NCBI GenBank assembly: GCA_030622705.1 | Contig: JAUXFU010000049.1 | Span: 1 to 6,630 of the forward strand | DNA length: 6,630 bases | Source of the DNA: Candidatus Omnitrophota bacterium | Lineage (GTDB): Bacteria; Omnitrophota; Koll11; Gygaellales; JAHJCI01 | Direction of reading: 5' to 3' | Shown here: one piece after another, positions 5,901 through 6,630 of the stretch | How the letters are laid out: every line of letters begins with the position of its first letter | How positions within the stretch are numbered: position 1 is the first letter of the stretch | Position numbers and translations under genes: made by a program | Notes under the pieces: generated by a model | Seen by the model: only the letters and a program-made list of their open reading frames with translations | Databases searched by the model: none | What the model was told of the DNA's origin: nothing

Positions 5901-6435
5901 GAGAATAACGCTGTTTACGTTGTTTTGTTTTCTATCTGTGCTTATGTGCGGTTGCGCGATAAGAACCTATCCGGTTTACAAGGAAAGGGTGGATCAGGAT
6001 CTAAGCGTAGGAAATCGCGGTTATCTAATGGGTAAACCAGAGCCTATCGCAGAGGGAACCAGGAGGAGTGTTCGTAAACTTCAGAGGGTTGAGGTGGAGT
6101 TTCGTCCGATAAAATTCGGTCAGGAGCCTTCTGTTTCTGTCCCCAAAAAGAGTGTTTCTGCAATTGATGATGAGTTAGAATCTGTTACAGTAGTTTCTGA
6201 ATCGCAGGCCGGAGTGGTTGTTGCTGATCCGATGGACTCTAAAGTAATGATTATGAAGAAATACAAGGTGCTTAAAGGTGATACTCTTCAGACCATATCC
6301 AGAAAATTCTATGGTACATCTAAGCGATGGAAGGAGATTTACGCGGTTAATCAGGAGATACTAAAGGGTCCCGATAAAATCTTCCCCGGCCAGATAATTG
6401 AAATTCCGGTTGAGGAGATTACAGGGGTGAAATAA
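5893..6435 (+). CDS. Small LysM-domain lipoprotein
   Basis: A 180-residue protein predicted to be exported, lipidated and tethered to peptidoglycan. The signal peptide runs from MHKR through a hydrophobic core (about 5-18) to the lipobox LMCGC, with C21 as the lipidated cysteine. Residues 22-120 form a low-complexity, probably extended region, including KERVDQDLSVGNRGYLMG (30-47) and a basic RRSVRKLQR stretch (57-65). One LysM domain spans about 124-171: YKVLKGDTLQTISRKFYGTS, then KRWKEIYAVNQ, ending FPGQIIEIP. There is no catalytic domain, so a structural or scaffolding role at the cell wall is the likeliest reading. The gene starts inside the last codons of aspS behind a perfect AGGAGG and ends the operon. 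It is the second LysM lipoprotein here, after the amidase at 1881-2705, but the two share only the LysM fold and lipidation. The specific function is unknown. Confidence 0.88.
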   Translation: MHKRITLFTLFCFLSVLMCGCAIRTYPVYKERVDQDLSVGNRGYLMGKPEPIAEGTRRSVRKLQRVEVEFRPIKFGQEPSVSVPKKSVSAIDDELESVTVVSESQAGVVVADPMDSKVMIMKKYKVLKGDTLQTISRKFYGTSKRWKEIYAVNQEILKGPDKIFPGQIIEIPVEEITGVK

Positions 6436-6450
6436 GAGTTTAACCAATGT

Positions 6451-6473
6451 AACCACGGATGGACACGGACTAA
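6451..6473. repeat. Short CACGGA-type repeat downstream of the operon
   Basis: Within 23 bases the word CACGGA occurs twice (6454-6459 and 6464-6469), spaced ten bases apart, in the context AACCACGGATGGACACGGAC. It is noncoding and begins 16 bases after the last stop codon. From memory, similar ACCACGGATGGACACGGAT strings occur as dispersed intergenic repeats in several environmental bacterial genomes. That is recall, not a search result. Confidence 0.5.
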
Positions 6474-6501
6474 TATTATTCAGTAATTCAGCAGGTATTA
6501 A

Positions 6502-6556
6502 GGATATTGGGTAATTAGGATATTAGGATTTGGATATTAGGGGATTAGGATATTAG
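6502..6556. repeat. Degenerate tandem 8-mer array (GGATATTA-like)
   Basis: The stretch reads as successive short units starting with GG: GGATATT, GGGTAATTA, GGATATTA, GGATTT, GGATATTA, GGGGATTA, GGATATTA. The exact word GGATATT begins at 6502, 6518, 6532 and 6548, spaced 16, 14 and 16 bases. No reading frame with coding character overlaps it. This strand is C-free, so the array is strongly asymmetric in base content. Confidence 0.75.
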
Positions 6557-6625
6557 AAAAAACAAGCTTACCCAGTTCCCTAATTACCTAATCTCCAAAT
6601 CCCAATCTCCCAATAACCTAATTCC
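6502..6625. repeat. Large imperfect inverted repeat of GGATTA-type units
   Basis: The left arm (6502-6549) and right arm (6579-6625) are imperfect reverse complements. Aligned by eye, 39 of 47 positions match with one gap, and the 29-base loop contains AAAAAACAAGCTT. As RNA it would form a long hairpin about 66 bases after the last stop of the operon, which might slow or end transcription, but no T-run follows. It may equally be a dispersed repeat with no regulatory role. The window ends five bases after the right arm, so the full element may extend further. Confidence 0.75.
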
Positions 6626-6630
6626 TTTTC

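Noticed and set aside
6436..6630. 3' end as a CRISPR array or a tRNA
   Set aside because: The repeats are short (about 8 bases), degenerate and lack unique spacers. No cloverleaf with a T-arm GTTC is visible.

Overview
The window is a compact, entirely plus-strand stretch of a bacterial chromosome. It holds seven complete genes, the 3' tail of an eighth, one roughly 240-base intergenic region with a promoter and a foldable leader, and a repeat-filled 3' end. Two LysM lipoproteins with lipoboxes imply a cell envelope of Gram-negative (diderm) type. The pdxA-rsmA pair echoes the lptD-surA-pdxA-ksgA order known from Proteobacteria. Tight overlaps, small lipoproteins with one LysM domain, the bacterial-type hisS-aspS pair and polypurine GGATATTAGG repeats between genes together suggest an uncultured lineage such as Omnitrophota. 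That placement is an impression, not shown by any single marker.

Block 1 (1-2705) is a likely polycistron: an unidentified gene tail, pdxA (vitamin B6 biosynthesis), rsmA/ksgA (16S rRNA dimethyladenosine methyltransferase), and a lipoprotein carrying LysM plus a zinc amidase domain (peptidoglycan hydrolysis). The last two junctions overlap by 8 and 4 bases. Block 2 (2706-2942) has no gene. It contains a near-consensus sigma70 promoter (TTGACA, 17-base spacer, TAATAT, with TG extension) and a leader of about 144 nt that can form a three-part stacked hairpin or a competing small hairpin. Block 3 (2943-6435) is a second polycistron driven by that promoter: an HU/IHF-family DNA-binding protein, hisS, aspS and a second LysM lipoprotein, with gaps of 6, 12 and minus 8 bases. 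Block 4 (6436-6630) is noncoding: a short CACGGA-type repeat, then GGATATTA-like 8-mers forming a large imperfect inverted repeat.

The functions are housekeeping: cofactor synthesis, ribosome maturation, nucleoid structure, two tRNA synthetases and cell-wall work. No defence system, CRISPR array, transposase or phage gene is visible. The most unusual protein is the aspartyl-tRNA synthetase. It is bacterial in type and keeps the catalytic residues I could check, but lacks almost exactly the GAD insertion domain (about 128 residues shorter than E. coli AspRS between motifs 2 and 3). It also carries the His/Gly pair associated with non-discriminating AspRS, which predicts a tRNA-dependent route to Asn-tRNA. 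The most interesting noncoding signal is the structured leader before the HU gene.
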